Shown here piece after piece: positions 1-11,678 of a stretch of DNA of 64,000 nt. The notes under the pieces are model-generated. The model searched no databases. It worked only from the letters and a program-made list of their open reading frames with translations, and was not told where the DNA came from. A program made the translations under genes and the position numbers. Source of the stretch: Homarus americanus (lineage: Eukaryota; Arthropoda; Malacostraca; Decapoda; Nephropidae); assembly GCF_018991925.1 (NCBI RefSeq), contig NW_024737042.1, positions 15,183,212 to 15,247,211 of the forward strand, in the 5' to 3' direction. Position 1 is the first letter of the stretch. Each line of letters opens with the position of its first letter.

Positions 1-10
1 TAGTTACGTA

Positions 11-1495
11 TTGCTATTGTTGTCCGTTGTTCCAGTATTGTTGTGTGTTGTTCCAGTATTGTTGTCTGTTGTTCCAGTATTGTTGTGTGTTGTTCCAGTA
101 TTGTTGTCCGTTGTTCCAGTATTGTTGTTGTTCAGTATTGTTGTCAGTAATTGTGTGTGTTGTTCCAGTATTGTTGTGTGTTGTTCCAGTATTGTTGTGT
201 GTTGTTCCAGTATTGTTGTGTGTTGTTCCAGTTTTGTTGTGTGTTGTTCCAGTTTTGTTGTGTGTTGTTCCAGTTTTGTTGTGTGTTGTTCCAGTTTTGT
301 TGTGTGTTGTTCCAGTATTGTTGTGTGTTGTTCCAGTATTGTTGTGTGTTGTTCCAGTATTGTTGTGTGTTGTTCTAGTATTGTTGTCTGTTGTTCCAGT
401 ATTGTTGTCTGTTGTTCCAGTATTGTTGTCTGTTGTTCCAGTATTGTTGTCTGTTGTTCCAGTATTGTTGTGTGTTGTTCTAGTATTGTTGCCTATTGTT
501 CCAGTATTGTCGTCCGTTGTTCCAGTATTGTTGTCTGTTGTTGCAGTATTGTTGTCTGTTGTTCCAGTATTGTTGTGTGTTGTTCCAGTATTGTTGTCTG
601 TTGTTCCAGTATTGTTGTGTGTTGTTCCAGTATTGTTGTGTGTTGTTCTAGTATTGTTGGCTATTGTTCCAGTATTGTCGTCCGTTGTTCCAGTATTGTT
701 GTCTGTTGTTGCAGTATTGTTGTCCGTTGTTCCAGTATTGTTGTCCGTTGTTCCAGTATTGTTGTGTGTTGTTCTAGTATTGTTGCCTATTGTTCCAGTA
801 TTGTTGTGTGTTGTTCCAGTATTGTTGTCTGTTGTTCCAGTATTGTTGTCTGTTGTTCTAGTATTGTTGTCCGTTGTTCCAGTATTGTTGTCCGTTGTTC
901 CAGTATTGTTGTGTGTTGTTCCAGTAATATTGTGTGTTGTTCCAGTATTGTTGTCTGTTGTTCCAGTATTGTTGTGTGTTGTTCCAGTATTGTCGTCCGT
1001 TGTTTCAGTATTGTTGTGTGTTGTTCCAGTATTGTTGTGTTGTTTCAGTATTGTCGTGTGTTGTTCCAGTATTGTCGTGTGTTGTTCCAGTATTGTTGTG
1101 TGTTGTTCCAGTATTGTTGTCTGTTGTTACAGTATTGTTGTGTGTTGTTACAGTATTGTTGTGTGTTGTTCCAGTATTGTTGTGTGTTGTTCCAGTATTG
1201 TTGTGTGTTGTTCCAGTATTGTTGTGTGTTGTTCCAGTATTGTTGTGTGTTGTTCCAGTATTGTTGTGTGTTGTTCAGTATTGTTGTGTTGTTCAGTTGT
1301 TGTGTGTTGTTCCAGTATTGTTGTGTGTTGTTCCAGTATTGTTGTGTGTTGTTCCAGTATTGTTGTGTGTTGTTACAGTATTGTTGTGTGTTGTTCCAGT
1401 ATTGTTGTGTGTTGTTCCAGAATTATTGTGTGTTGTTCCAGTATTGTCGTGTGTTGTTCCAGTATTGCTGTGTTTTGTTCCAGTATTGTTGTCAC
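11..1495. repeat. 21-bp minisatellite (about 70 units)
   Basis: Tandem units built on TTGTTCCAGTATTGTTGTGTG, with frequent variants at the last TGTG/TCTG/TCCG positions and C/T changes in CCAG. Because 21 is divisible by three, the array stays open in several frames on both strands as seven-residue repeats (CVVPVLL-like on +, NNTGTTH-like on -). These frames are a by-product of the unit length and I do not read them as genes. Two units near 1040 and 1280-1300 are shortened. Confidence 0.95.
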
Positions 1496-1499
1496 CCAT

Positions 1500-2165
1500 G
1501 TTTAAGGAGCCTAAACCCGTGTGCTCCAGTACTTGAGCCTTCGTATTCCAGTACCCTGAGTCTCTTGTCATCCATCATTCTCAGTCTTGGTGTTGCAGCA
1601 TCCTGGACTTCTGCGATGCAACGGAATCTTTCTCCTTCTTCCTTCTCTCCTCCTCTATCCTTCTTCTTCCCCCTTCACCTCCTCCTCCAATTCCATGCTT
1701 CTTCTTTCTCCTCATCCCTCCTCCTCCACCCCATTCCCGTATCCCCTCCTCCTCCTCCTAAGATTTCCCCCACATTCCCTCTCCTCCCTACCACCTCTCC
1801 TGCCATCCCTCACCACTACACAATATGCCTTTAACAATGCGTGTCCCGGGAAATTCGTGTTATTGTGCTTAATATTTCCGCTGCATCCTCCTAAGGGCAG
1901 TTAGCGAAGAAGACAACAAGAACAATATTGAACGAGGCACTTATTGATATCTCCCTGTCGTCACATACCACTCGTTAGCGAAGATATGCAAATTAAGTTA
2001 TACAAAACGCGTTGATGTTTTTCCTTGACTGTAAATATTGTGTAAAAAAATATGCAAAAAAAAAAATAAAATAAAATAAAACAGAACGAGGTTGATGTAA
2101 ACAATCTTACAGTTTTTAGGATGATTTGCTGTTTAGAAGGTTCCTGTGAGCAATGAATTTCTTAC
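1500..2165. other. Non-coding stretch with pyrimidine tract
   Basis: After the minisatellite there is unique sequence, then a C/T-rich tract at about 1625-1830 (CTCC and TTCC runs), then AT-rich DNA with an A-rich run at 2045-2090. No recognisable gene or element. Confidence 0.6.
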
Positions 2166-2171
2166 TGGAGT

Positions 2172-2420
2172 GTGTTTGTGTGCGTGTGTGTGTGTGTGCG
2201 TGTGTGTAATGATTTAATGTACAAACAAAGAGGTGAAGAAAGAGGAGGAGGAGGAGGAGGGAGCAGGGAGAGAAGAAGAAGAGAAGAGGAGGAGGAGGAG
2301 GAGGAGAGGAAGAGGAGGAGGAGGAGGAGGACGAACAGGAAGAAGAGGAGAAGGAGGAGGAACAAGGAAGAAGAGGAGGAGGAGGAGGAGGAAGAGGAGG
2401 CAGGGGGAGGTTGCTGGTGA
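2172..2420. repeat. GT microsatellite followed by GGA polypurine tract
   Basis: A GT/TGCG run at about 2172-2212 is followed by about 190 bases of almost pure purine on the + strand, built from GGA and GAA triplets. Both strands look open here only because of low complexity (Glu/Arg on +, Ser/Pro/Leu on -). Confidence 0.9.
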
Positions 2421-2529
2421 GAGCCGTGTGCTTTGTGTATCGGTGTGAGCAGTGAGGCAATATGAGCGGCGAGGCAACGTGTACAAAGAGACAGTATAAC
2501 CAGCGGGTGAGTGTAAATAGATCTAGAGG

Positions 2530-2775
2530 GTGAGAGGCGAGGCACTTCAACAGCGTGAGAAACAACCACAGTCTGGGAGATTACTGATGATTATTGCTGC
2601 ACCCCCTGGAGCAGCAGCAGCAACGCCGCCGCCGCCTTCACCGCCTCCTTCAACCCCGCCGCCGCCGCCTTCACCGCCGCCGCCGCCTCCGCCGCCACCA
2701 CCTGTTGCCTTCAAATTACGTCTTCCGCCATGTTCAGCCCAGCGACGCCTGGTGTTGAAGAGGAATACTGGCTGA
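2530..2775 (+). other. Possible proline-rich exon or GC-rich 5' UTR
   Basis: An 81-codon frame with a dense proline core from CCG/CCT/CCA triplets (2635-2705), followed near its end by GTGAGT at about 2778, which would serve as a splice donor. CCG runs next to GT-AG style signals are common in first exons, but the same pattern arises from a plain CCG repeat. No domain is visible and no acceptor or downstream exon could be tied to it. I would treat it as a CCG-repeat tract unless transcripts show otherwise. Confidence 0.15.
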
Positions 2776-2806
2776 GTGGTGAGTGACAGGACAACGAGAG
2801 TGATGC

Positions 2807-2897
<91 letters not shown>
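2807..2897. repeat. AAT trinucleotide microsatellite
   Basis: About 30 uninterrupted TAA/AAT units, ending in a short ATAA and TATA run. A slippage-prone array with no coding content. Confidence 0.95.
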
Positions 2898-2899
<2 letters not shown>

Positions 2900-2904
<5 letters not shown>

Positions 2905-3250
2905 AATATATATATAAGTAAATAAATTAATTAGTAAAGATACAATCCGAAATAATCTCCCAGGTGTTGCGTGACGTCACACCTACCCCCCCATCAAGAC
3001 GACGGTCACGAAGCGTAATTTTTTTACAGATTTCCAAAATATCGAAACTGTAGTGAGCATTTTTTTGTTTCTCCCAATAGCTCTTAACTTTTCTTTAGGC
3101 CATAGATGCTGAAGTTTTCGAACTAAAAGTTACAAAAAAGAGTTTTTCAGAAAATTGATTATACCACTTTTGAAGTTGAGGCTTGAGGTAATGGAAGCAG
3201 GCGGGAGAAATGGTGCGTGAAGAATTATTTACGTTTTGAGGATGATGGCG
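2900..3250. other. Unique non-coding DNA
   Basis: No long frame, repeat or element signature was recognised in this stretch. Confidence 0.5.
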
Positions 3251-3252
3251 GT

Positions 3253-3900
3253 GATGATGGATGATGGTGGTAAGGAGGGAGGGAAGGAGGGAGGGAGGGG
3301 TGGGGGGAGGAAGTTAGGCCACGAAGGAGGGAGGGTTGATTCTATGGGGTGAGGTAAGGGAGGGAGGGAGGGAGGGAGGGACTGTATGCAGGGCTTGGGG
3401 ATGGAAACCAGGCTACGAACGAGGGAAGGTTGACTATGAGGTGAAGGAGAGAGGGAGGTAGAGAACCAGGAAGGAAGGGAAGAAGGGATAGATGCCACCA
3501 GGAAGCGAGAGAGTGAGGGGCAAAGGGGGAAAAGAGGGTACTAGGAAGGGAGGGGAGCCAGACCAATAAGAAGGGAGAGTAGAGGCAATAGGGTGAGGTA
3601 GGGAAGGAGAGAGAGAGACTATGAAAGAACAAAAAAAAAGGAAAATAGGCAAAAAGTCAGTATGTAATCACCATCGACGAGACAGAGGAAAAAAAAAAGA
3701 TAATGTATTAAACTCCTCCAAAAAAAGTTACACGTGAAAAAACAAAGAAAATGGAGTAGTTACATAAATACAAGAAGAAGAAGAAGAAGAAGTTGAAAGA
3801 GTATGGAGTAGGAGGAGGGGAAAGAGTAAATTAAATAATAGAAGATAAAAAAAGAAGAAGTAGGGAGCAGAAAAAAAGGAGAGACAAAGGTGGTGGGTGT
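3253..3900. repeat. Purine-rich GGGA/GAA tract
   Basis: Several hundred bases strongly biased to G and A on the + strand: GGGA runs at 3270-3640, then GAA runs at 3768-3792 and 3845-3880. The minus-strand Ser/Pro/Leu frames here follow from the composition alone. Confidence 0.85.
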
Positions 3901-4980
3901 GTGTGTGCCACACACAGGGTGGTGAAATGCGTTTAGAGTAGTAGCATTGCTTGCTCCCTCTCGCTTTCAGCTGCCGCCGCTGGCTAGCCCTCGTGGCGAA
4001 CAAGGAATCAACTTGCATAAGTCTTCCCCTGACAGTACACAGCCTCCTCACCATCAAGATTCCTGCTGTGCCTCCCCATGGGAACACACGGTAACTGGGT
4101 GCCTCGTGGGCCCAGGCTAGACCAGCAGGGGATCTCGGAGTAGCAGTGGGCCACAGAGGGACGGCGCATAGCCCCACTGACATGTGGACACGTCCTGGCG
4201 CCTACCAACCACCACCCCGCTGCCATGCAGATTAACCTTGGTAGGTATACGGCTACGGGAGTAAACCCCAAAAGAAAAATCTGCGGTGGAGCCCCGCATC
4301 AGGCAGACATGCTTACAGAGCTCCAACAAGATCCCAACGGCGGTATAGGCGTAAAAGGTGACCACCATGGAAACCCAATGACTAAGCCGGCAGACGAAGG
4401 CAATGACTGATGGGCAGGTATTAAGGCGAAACCCAACAAACTAGGCTATAGGTAGTCCATTGCGACTCTCCCTCTCCCCAGTCGATGGAACACTTGCACC
4501 ACTGGACCAGGAAAAGGGAGAGCCAAGATGTGTGGTTGCAGCCTGCGCTCCTGCCTCACCACATAAATCAACCCACGCGCAGCTGTCATCCAGTTCATCA
4601 TACCTCTCATCGTCATCAAAACCCCTATACCCGCAAAAGTACTATGTCTACGGACGAGTGGCGATGGGGACAGGCAGAGATGACTGCCGGGAATCTATAG
4701 TCACAACTCTGCACAAGGACGGCACAGATAAGATGGTCATTTAAGCACTGGGATCTCGGCAGCGGTGCAATCTGGTCCTGTCTGTGCGACTGAGCAGCCC
4801 TTTCGGGGAGCCATTCTGCTCACCCCACATGGGAAGAGGGCTAGAAAAGGTGCCCTAAACATAGCCTTCCTAAAACCCTAACCTGACTGGGCAACCCCGC
4901 ACGCAGTAAGGGCATCCTTAAGCGGTCGAAAACACAACCAAAATCACAGATCCAAACAAAAACAAATCTTAAAACCTCTT

Positions 4981-6289
4981 ATTGTCAGTGCATGGAATGT
5001 CAAGACCCTTCTGGATACTGGCTCATATGCTCATCATGAAAGAAGAACTGCCCTTGTCGCAAAAGAGCTGGCTAGGTATAACATCGATGTAGCAGCCATC
5101 AGTGAGTCCCAGCTCACAGATGAGGGCAAATCACAGAACGGGGATCTAGCTACACCTTATTCTGGAAGGGTAAGCCTGCATGCAGAGAGAAACCGCATTT
5201 ATGGAGTTGGCTTTGCCATCCGCCAACGCATCCTACATAGAATAACTGAAATGCCCATTGGGATCAACAAGCGCCTCAAGACGCTTCGAGTCCCATTGAA
5301 TCACTCACGTCATGCCTTCTTCATCAGTGCATTCGCCCCAACACTGGATGCAGAGGATGACATCAAGGAGGCTCTTTACACCGACCTCGACAGAGTGCTA
5401 ACCTCTATCCCCAGAGAAGACAAGGTTGTGCTCCTTAGCGACTTCAATGCCAGAGTTGGCAGAGATGCTAACATTTGGCCGGGAACCCTAGGGAGAAATG
5501 GACTAGGCAAGTGTAATCCCAACGGCCTACTCCGCCTCAGCAAGTGTGCTGCACACAACCTCACTATTACCAATACCTTGTTTAGGAACGCCGACAATTT
5601 CAAGGGTTCGTGGCAACAACAACGATCCAAACATTGGCATCTCATTGGCTACATCATTACTAAAGAAAGAGATCGCCGAGATGTCCTCATCACCCATGCC
5701 ATGCGTGGCTTAGACCACTGGGACACTGATCATAGACTTATCAGATCCAAGATTTCACTTCACGTCGCCCCAAAACGGCGAAGGCAGCAAGCCTCCACAA
5801 GAGGTTTTAATACTAAGGGTCTGGAAGATCCAGCGGTAGCACATGCTTTCAGAGAGTAGCTCGAACATGGGCTTATAAACAACCCAACAGCAAACAACGT
5901 GAATCCCAGTGCCGAATGGGATACTCTTAATACTGTTATGAAAAAAAACTGCAGAGAGACCCTCGGCCAATTCAAAACAATACACCAGGACTGGTTTGAT
6001 GAAAATGACGAGGCTATCAAAGTAAACATCGATGATAAACGTGCTGCTTTTACTGACTGGCAGAACAACCCTAAGTCTCGGACCAAAGCTGATACCTACC
6101 GCAAGAAGAAAGCAGCGGCCCAGCGGGAACTTCGTAATCTAAAGAACGACTGGCTTAAAAATAAAGCATGTGAAGCACAGAAACTTGCAGTTCAGCACAA
6201 GAAGCTCAAAATTTTTATTTCCACTAAAACACTTTATGGGCCAGTCAATCGTAGCGCAGCCCCCTCCGCTCATCTGATGGTGACCTCAT
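4981..6289 (+). pseudogene. LINE endonuclease domain and linker (broken)
   Basis: Reading frame 1 is open from about 4981 to a TAG at 5857-5859, then continues in the same frame to 6289. Visible blocks are SAWNVKTLL at the domain start, ALVAKELARYNIDVAAISE, the active-site block LLSDFNARVG (about 5437-5466) and DTDHRLIRSK near 5720, where the usual family pattern is WTDHRL. These match the exonuclease-endonuclease-phosphatase fold that nicks target DNA for reverse transcription. The TAG probably replaced a Gln codon. The part after it is a basic, charged linker (KKKAAAQRELRNLKND) leading into the RT. Confidence 0.8.
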
Positions 6290-8490
6290 AATTAAAGTTT
6301 GATGGAGGCCTCCTTCAGCACTGGAAAGAGCACTACCATTCATTGCTCAACCGAAACACCGATGTGGATGTCCTGACTACCCAGCAGATGCCTCATCATC
6401 CAGAGCTGACTCACCTCAGCTATCCTCTATCCCTGGATGAGGTAGCTACTGCCATCAAAGAGATGAAAAATAACAAAGCCTCAGGACCTGATGGAATCCC
6501 AGCCGAGGTGAATAAAGCAGGAGGACCTTCTCTGCTTTCCAGCCGTCTCCACCCTCTCCTTGAGAATATATGGGAAAAAAGAGGAAATCCCCCAAGCTCT
6601 TAAAAACGCCTGCATTGTCAATATTTATAAGAACAAGAGAGACTGGTCAGGTTGTGCCAACTACTGTGGGATCTCGCTGCTCTCCGTAGCTGGCAAGACA
6701 ATTTCCCTGAGTCCTCCCCAACAGACTTCTTCTTGGGGCGGAAAATTTCCTCCCTGAACCTCAAAGTGGTTTTAGACCATCACGTGGCACCACTGACATG
6801 ATCCTTGCTGCCCACCAGATACAGGTTAACAGGGAAGCTCTCTGGTGTACCCTCAGCCGTTTTGGCTGCCCACGTAAATTCATCGCCATTGTGAGGCAAC
6901 TCCACGATGGCATGAACGGCAGTGTCCTGCACAACGGTACCCAGTATGAGTTCTTCCCCATCCAGACAGGGGTTAAATAAGGGTCTGTACTGGCACCAAT
7001 CTATTTCCATCTTCTTGGCTGCCTTCCTTACTAGTGCCAGTGCCAATTAGACAGCGGGATGAGCATCGAGTACCGGGTGAAGGGGGGTCTTTTCAACATA
7101 AGACGACTCCAGGCAAGAACAAATGTGTCGGCAGCTTCCATTGTTGAACTTCAGTATGCAGACGACCTCACCCTTGTTGCTCACACTGAACACGACCTAC
7201 AGTAGATCCTGAACACCTAAGCAGATGCATATGCACACTTCGGCCTTGAGGTGAATGTACGTAAGACTCAGATTATCTCTCAACCTGCCCCTGGTTCAGA
7301 CACACCTCCACCATCCATCCAGCTTAACGGTACTAACTTCTCTAATGTTGCCCACTTTCGGTATCTCGGCTCCCACCTGTCCACCAACGCAGACATCGAT
7401 GGAGATGCAGCATCGGATCAGATGTGCATCTCAAGCGGTTTTTTTTCTTTTTTTTTATTTATTTATTGGACACCCCCTTCCTACATCCTTGTATAAGGTG
7501 AAGCACAGAAGCGTTTACAGCGCCCAACAGGGAAGCATGCTAAGTTCATGCTTGCCTTATGTCTCATGAGTTAAGGACGTAAAAGCCTGAAGAGTCAATG
7601 GTTTATGTCTAAGCAAGTTTTTGGAAGCTCCAACAACTATCCCTGAATACGAATTCGCAATTTCGATTTACAGCAGGTACCTACTTCGTTGCTAGGTGAA
7701 GAGGGACCAAGGGGACTAGGAAGAGTGTCCAAACAACTTCCGCCAGCCCGGGAATTGAACCCGTGACATCTTGCTTGCGAGGCAAGAGCGGTACCGCTCT
7801 ACCACCAGCGCCCCCTCTCAAGCGTTTGGCAGATTCCGAAATTGTGTCTTCAGCTGTAGGGAGCTGAAATTATCTACAAAGCTGCATGTATATCGAGCAA
7901 TGGGCCTCCCCACCCTGCTATATGGCAGTGAGACATGGGTCACATACAGGAGGCACCTCAAGGCACTTTAAAACTTTCACTAACGTAGTTTACGTTCCAT
8001 CCTCCGAGTTCGCTGGCAAGACAAGAGAACAAATGCCAGTATTCTTGCTGACACCAACTGTAGGAGAATCGAGGCTACCATTATCATGAACACCTACGTT
8101 GGACTGGCTATGTTGCCCTCATGGACGACAGTAGACTGCCAAAGCAACTATTTTACAGTCACCTAACGAATAGTAAACGTAACGCCGGCGGGCAATTGAA
8201 AAGGTATAAGGATAGTCTTAAGACAAACCTGAAAAAGTGCCAAATCGACCCCCTCACCTAGGAGACGATTACTACACATCATAACGCTTGGAGGAGCACC
8301 ACACGAGAAGGTGTCAATACTTTCGAGTTAGCCCGACTGCAAACCGACGGATACAAGCGCCAACGCCGGAAAGACGCTGCCTCTGCCCCTCCCACAGTAG
8401 ATGGAGCCCTCCACATGTGCAACGAATGTGAACGACGCTGCGGGTCCCGTATCGGTCTTTTTAGTCACCTCAAAACTCACTAACCTAGGT
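6290..8490 (+). pseudogene. LINE reverse transcriptase and C-terminal C2H2 finger (broken)
   Basis: Fragments in several frames retain RT signatures: MKNNKASGPDGIPAEV at 6460-6510 (fingers), YADDLTLVAHT near 7155-7190 (catalytic YADD), and the thumb-like block HVYRAMGLPTLLYGSETW at 7885-7940. The stretch between the AAHQIQ block and NREALW (about 6820-6840) is much shorter than expected, so the segment that should carry the first catalytic Asp (AFDTV-type motif) is missing. Near 8415-8480 a C2H2 finger is readable (CNECERRCGSRIGLFSHLKTH-like, with two Cys and two His), typical of the C-terminus of this LINE group. A SINE splits the region at 7438-7815. Confidence 0.8.
7438..7815 (-). mobile_element. 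tRNA-Ala-derived SINE inserted in the LINE
   Basis: On the minus strand the element begins at 7815 with a tRNA-like head. It has an A box (TGGTGGTAGAGCGGT), an anticodon stem CTTGC/GCAAG around the seven-base loop CTCGCAA (anticodon CGC, Ala), and a B box (GGGTTCAATTCCCGG) at about 7752-7766. The body runs to an A-rich 3' end, seen as the T/ATTT run at 7439-7470 on +. It is flanked by the 9-bp direct repeat TCTCAAGCG (7429-7437 and 7816-7824), and the LINE frame resumes after it. This is a clean target-primed insertion. Confidence 0.85.
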
Positions 8491-8581
8491 GGCATCCCTA
8501 ATACCTCATATCATTGTATCATAGCTGGATGATCGTCTTACTCGATTCCGAGTGACAGCAAAGTTGTAGTAGTAGTAGTAG

Positions 8582-9898
8582 CTGAAACTACCTGATGCGT
8601 ACCATCCCTGAGATCGGACCCCTCCTCCACCCTCTGGAAGAAGCTATCAGTGTCAAGTTCATTCCCAAACAAGTGAAACACCCTGACTTAACCCCAGCAG
8701 AAAGAGCACTTCTTGCACTTCCACCAAGACTGGGAGGGATGGGACTAGCTAATCCAGAGGAGATTGCTGCCACTGAACATCAAAATTCACTTAAGCTCAC
8801 AGCAACCCTGACGGACCACATAATAGCCCAGAATGCAACAGGGGAAGTGGATACCAGCAAAGTAAATAAGATTCGTAGGTCCATTACGACAGATCGACAG
8901 CACTGCCAAAATGAAAAGATGCAGCAACGATTGCTGCAGGTTCCAGAAAATTTGAAAAAAAAAGTAGCTATAGCGCAGGAGGTGGGCGCCTCGAACTGGT
9001 TAACTACGTTACCGATAAGGGCAAATGGTTTCAGTCTTAATAAACAAGAATTTACAGATGCCATTGCTCTGAGGTACGGTTGGCCAGTAGAAGGTTTGCC
9101 CTCCCAATGCTTGTGTGGCTCTTCCTATGATGGCGATCACGCCATGGTCTGCAAGAAGGGGGGCTTCATATGCATGAGGCATGACGAGTTAAGGGATCTC
9201 AAAGCAAATATGTTGAAGGAAATCTGCCGGGAAGTCATGGTAGAACCGACCCTCCTTCCTTTGGATGGCGAGATCTTCCAACACAGGACTTCAAACACAT
9301 CTAACGAAGCCCGCGTGGACGTCAGTGCTCGAGGATTCTGGACGCGGGGACAGCGAGCTTTCTTCGACATCAGGATTTTTTATCCCATGGCCGCATGTCA
9401 CCGTAACTTAGCTCTCGATGCTGCACACAGGAGGAACGAGAATGACAAGAGAAGGGCATATGGGGAGAGAATTCAAAACGTTGATGAAGGCAGCTTCACT
9501 CCTCTAGTGTTCACAACCTCTGGTGGGATTGGCCCAAGTGCAAGATGTTTCTACGCCAGACTCGCGGAGTTGATCTCCGAACAGAAGCAGCAGCCCAGAA
9601 GTTATGTTACAGCCTGGATGAGATGTCGACTGTCTTTCTCTCCCCTTCGGTCGGCTTTGCTCTGTCTCAGGGGAACGAGAGCTTCTGCCCCTACTCTGAC
9701 AACTGCTGCAGATATTGACTATGAGGTTACAGTCACTGAATGCCGCATAGATCTGCGGCTCAACTAATTTAACACAGATAGGATAGCTTCTTATGTATTA
9801 GGATATTTAATATTAAGGTAAATATATGGTGGCGAAGGTGTGGCTATTGGGGGAGGCTGGAGGCCATTATTTAAAAAGAAAAGAAAAAAAAGAAAAAA

Positions 9899-9933
<35 letters not shown>
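8582..9933 (+). mobile_element. REL-type LINE, 5'-truncated copy
   Basis: Homology with the longer copy at 14,571-17,030 starts at about 8583, a few bases after the GTA tail of the preceding LINE. It runs through the C-terminal frame and 3' UTR to an A-rich run, then GTA repeats (9901-9933) and TG repeats. The same order of tail repeats occurs in the other copy. The element carries a C-terminal zinc knuckle and a PD-(D/E)XK-like region, as in R2/R4-group LINEs, but I cannot assign a named clade. Confidence 0.75.
8595..9767 (+). CDS. C-terminal part of REL-type LINE polyprotein (390 aa, open)
   Basis: The frame begins in the RT thumb region (IPEIGPLLHPLEEAISVKFI, LPPRLGGMGLANPEE) and is open to its natural stop. 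A CxC-x6-H-x3-C knuckle lies at about residues 171-185 (CLCGSSYDGDHAMVC). A likely restriction-like endonuclease core follows: EPTLLPLDGE, then RVDVSARGF and FFDIRIF at about 238-262, resembling a PD-(D/E)XK strand-loop-strand. The block GSFTPLVFTTSGG and a C-terminal WMRCRLSFS follow. This order (RT, CCHC, REL) is the hallmark of site-preferring LINEs such as R2 and R4. The ATG is internal to the family polyprotein, so no functional start is implied. The REL reading is from motif shape only. Confidence 0.65.
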   Translation: MRTIPEIGPLLHPLEEAISVKFIPKQVKHPDLTPAERALLALPPRLGGMGLANPEEIAATEHQNSLKLTATLTDHIIAQNATGEVDTSKVNKIRRSITTDRQHCQNEKMQQRLLQVPENLKKKVAIAQEVGASNWLTTLPIRANGFSLNKQEFTDAIALRYGWPVEGLPSQCLCGSSYDGDHAMVCKKGGFICMRHDELRDLKANMLKEICREVMVEPTLLPLDGEIFQHRTSNTSNEARVDVSARGFWTRGQRAFFDIRIFYPMAACHRNLALDAAHRRNENDKRRAYGERIQNVDEGSFTPLVFTTSGGIGPSARCFYARLAELISEQKQQPRSYVTAWMRCRLSFSPLRSALLCLRGTRASAPTLTTAADIDYEVTVTECRIDLRLN

Positions 9934-10089
9934 TGTGTGTGTTTATCTTTACATGATGGTTCGTATAAAAGTCCTTCACTCTTTCAATCAATCAATCAAT
10001 CATTTCTTAAAACATCGTATATATAAACAAACTGTATTTAGGCAAAACTCTTAATATGTTTTTTAGTCCCACACAGTCTCTAAATATTC

Positions 10090-11033
<944 letters not shown>

Positions 11034-11039
11034 TGTAGG

Positions 11040-11510
11040 TGCGCGTGATCTAGGTATATGCTGATAACCACAAGGAAAGAAGAAAACACGAAGTTCCCAA
11101 GCGCTTTCGTGTAATTCACATCTTCAGGGGTGAGTACAGACTAGAGAGAGAAATACAAACCAAGGTGTATATATACAGAGGAGGGTGAGACCAGGTCCAC
11201 AATGGTCAGGTATTAGGTAATGACCCTACTAATCTTTAAATAGCACACAACGGTTGGTGGTCAGGTCAGATGGTCAGGTGACCCGGCCTTCTCACCTGGT
11301 TACAAATCTTCTTAATTACAAAATTGTCCAGCTTGTACATGCCGTTACTCAAATTCATGTTGAATGCTTCTGTATGTTTAATAAGACTAGATTCTATGAT
11401 GTTCTACTATCAATTGAATTACATGGTAATATTGAGGAGGCATTATCCAGTCAATGCAATGCTTGTTATCCCTCAAATGAACAAACAGAGCATTGGATTC
11501 CTGGCCTGTC
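11040..11510 (-). mobile_element. Second Penelope-like element, 3' fragment
   Basis: On the minus strand the sequence encodes the tail of a Penelope-like endonuclease domain: a DNKHCIDW-like block, a HHRI-SSLIKHTEAFN block (family pattern ESS-IK...FN), and NLSNGMYKLDNFVIKKI, broken by stops. Downstream on the same strand (11127 to 11104) lies CTGAAGA, a GTG/CAC mini-stem and GAAAGCG, a second hammerhead-like core with the same extra T as the plus-strand copy. The sequence clearly differs from the first fragment, so this is a different subfamily. Confidence 0.6.
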
Positions 11511-11581
11511 CTAACACTGTATTTGTGTTGTTTAATTTAGTTGCAAGATCTTTCCTGTCTGGCCTTGTATATTTCTTGCAA

Positions 11582-11583
<2 letters not shown>

Positions 11584-11674
<91 letters not shown>
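11584..11674. repeat. TA dinucleotide array
   Basis: About 45 TA units immediately before the TGTTACG terminus of a probable solo LTR. Confidence 0.95.

Positions 11675-11678
<4 letters not shown>

Larger units (their letters stand above)
3935..8580 (+). mobile_element. APE-type LINE (non-LTR retrotransposon), decayed, long copy
   Basis: A non-LTR element with a GC-richer 5' leader (about 3935-4980), an apurinic-endonuclease-like domain, a reverse transcriptase and a C-terminal C2H2 finger, ending in a short GTA repeat at 8565-8580. The endonuclease reads like those found in many fish, mollusc and arthropod LINEs (blocks ISAFAPT-like, LLSDFNARVG, SKHWHLIGYI). I cannot place it in a clade with certainty; an RTE-like or I-like group is possible. 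Stops, frameshifts and an internal deletion show it is inactive. It is interrupted by a SINE, and its tail is directly followed by another LINE. Confidence 0.85.

Noticed and set aside
11..1834. 607-codon plus-strand frame and several overlapping long frames
   Set aside because: All are translations of the 21-bp minisatellite and the adjoining pyrimidine tract.
2162..2569. Ser/Pro/Leu-rich minus frames
   Set aside because: Reverse reading of the GGA polypurine tract.
3728..4368. Minus-strand frames such as MSVGLCAVPLWPTATP
   Set aside because: Antisense to the 5' leader of the LINE at 3,935; no family match.
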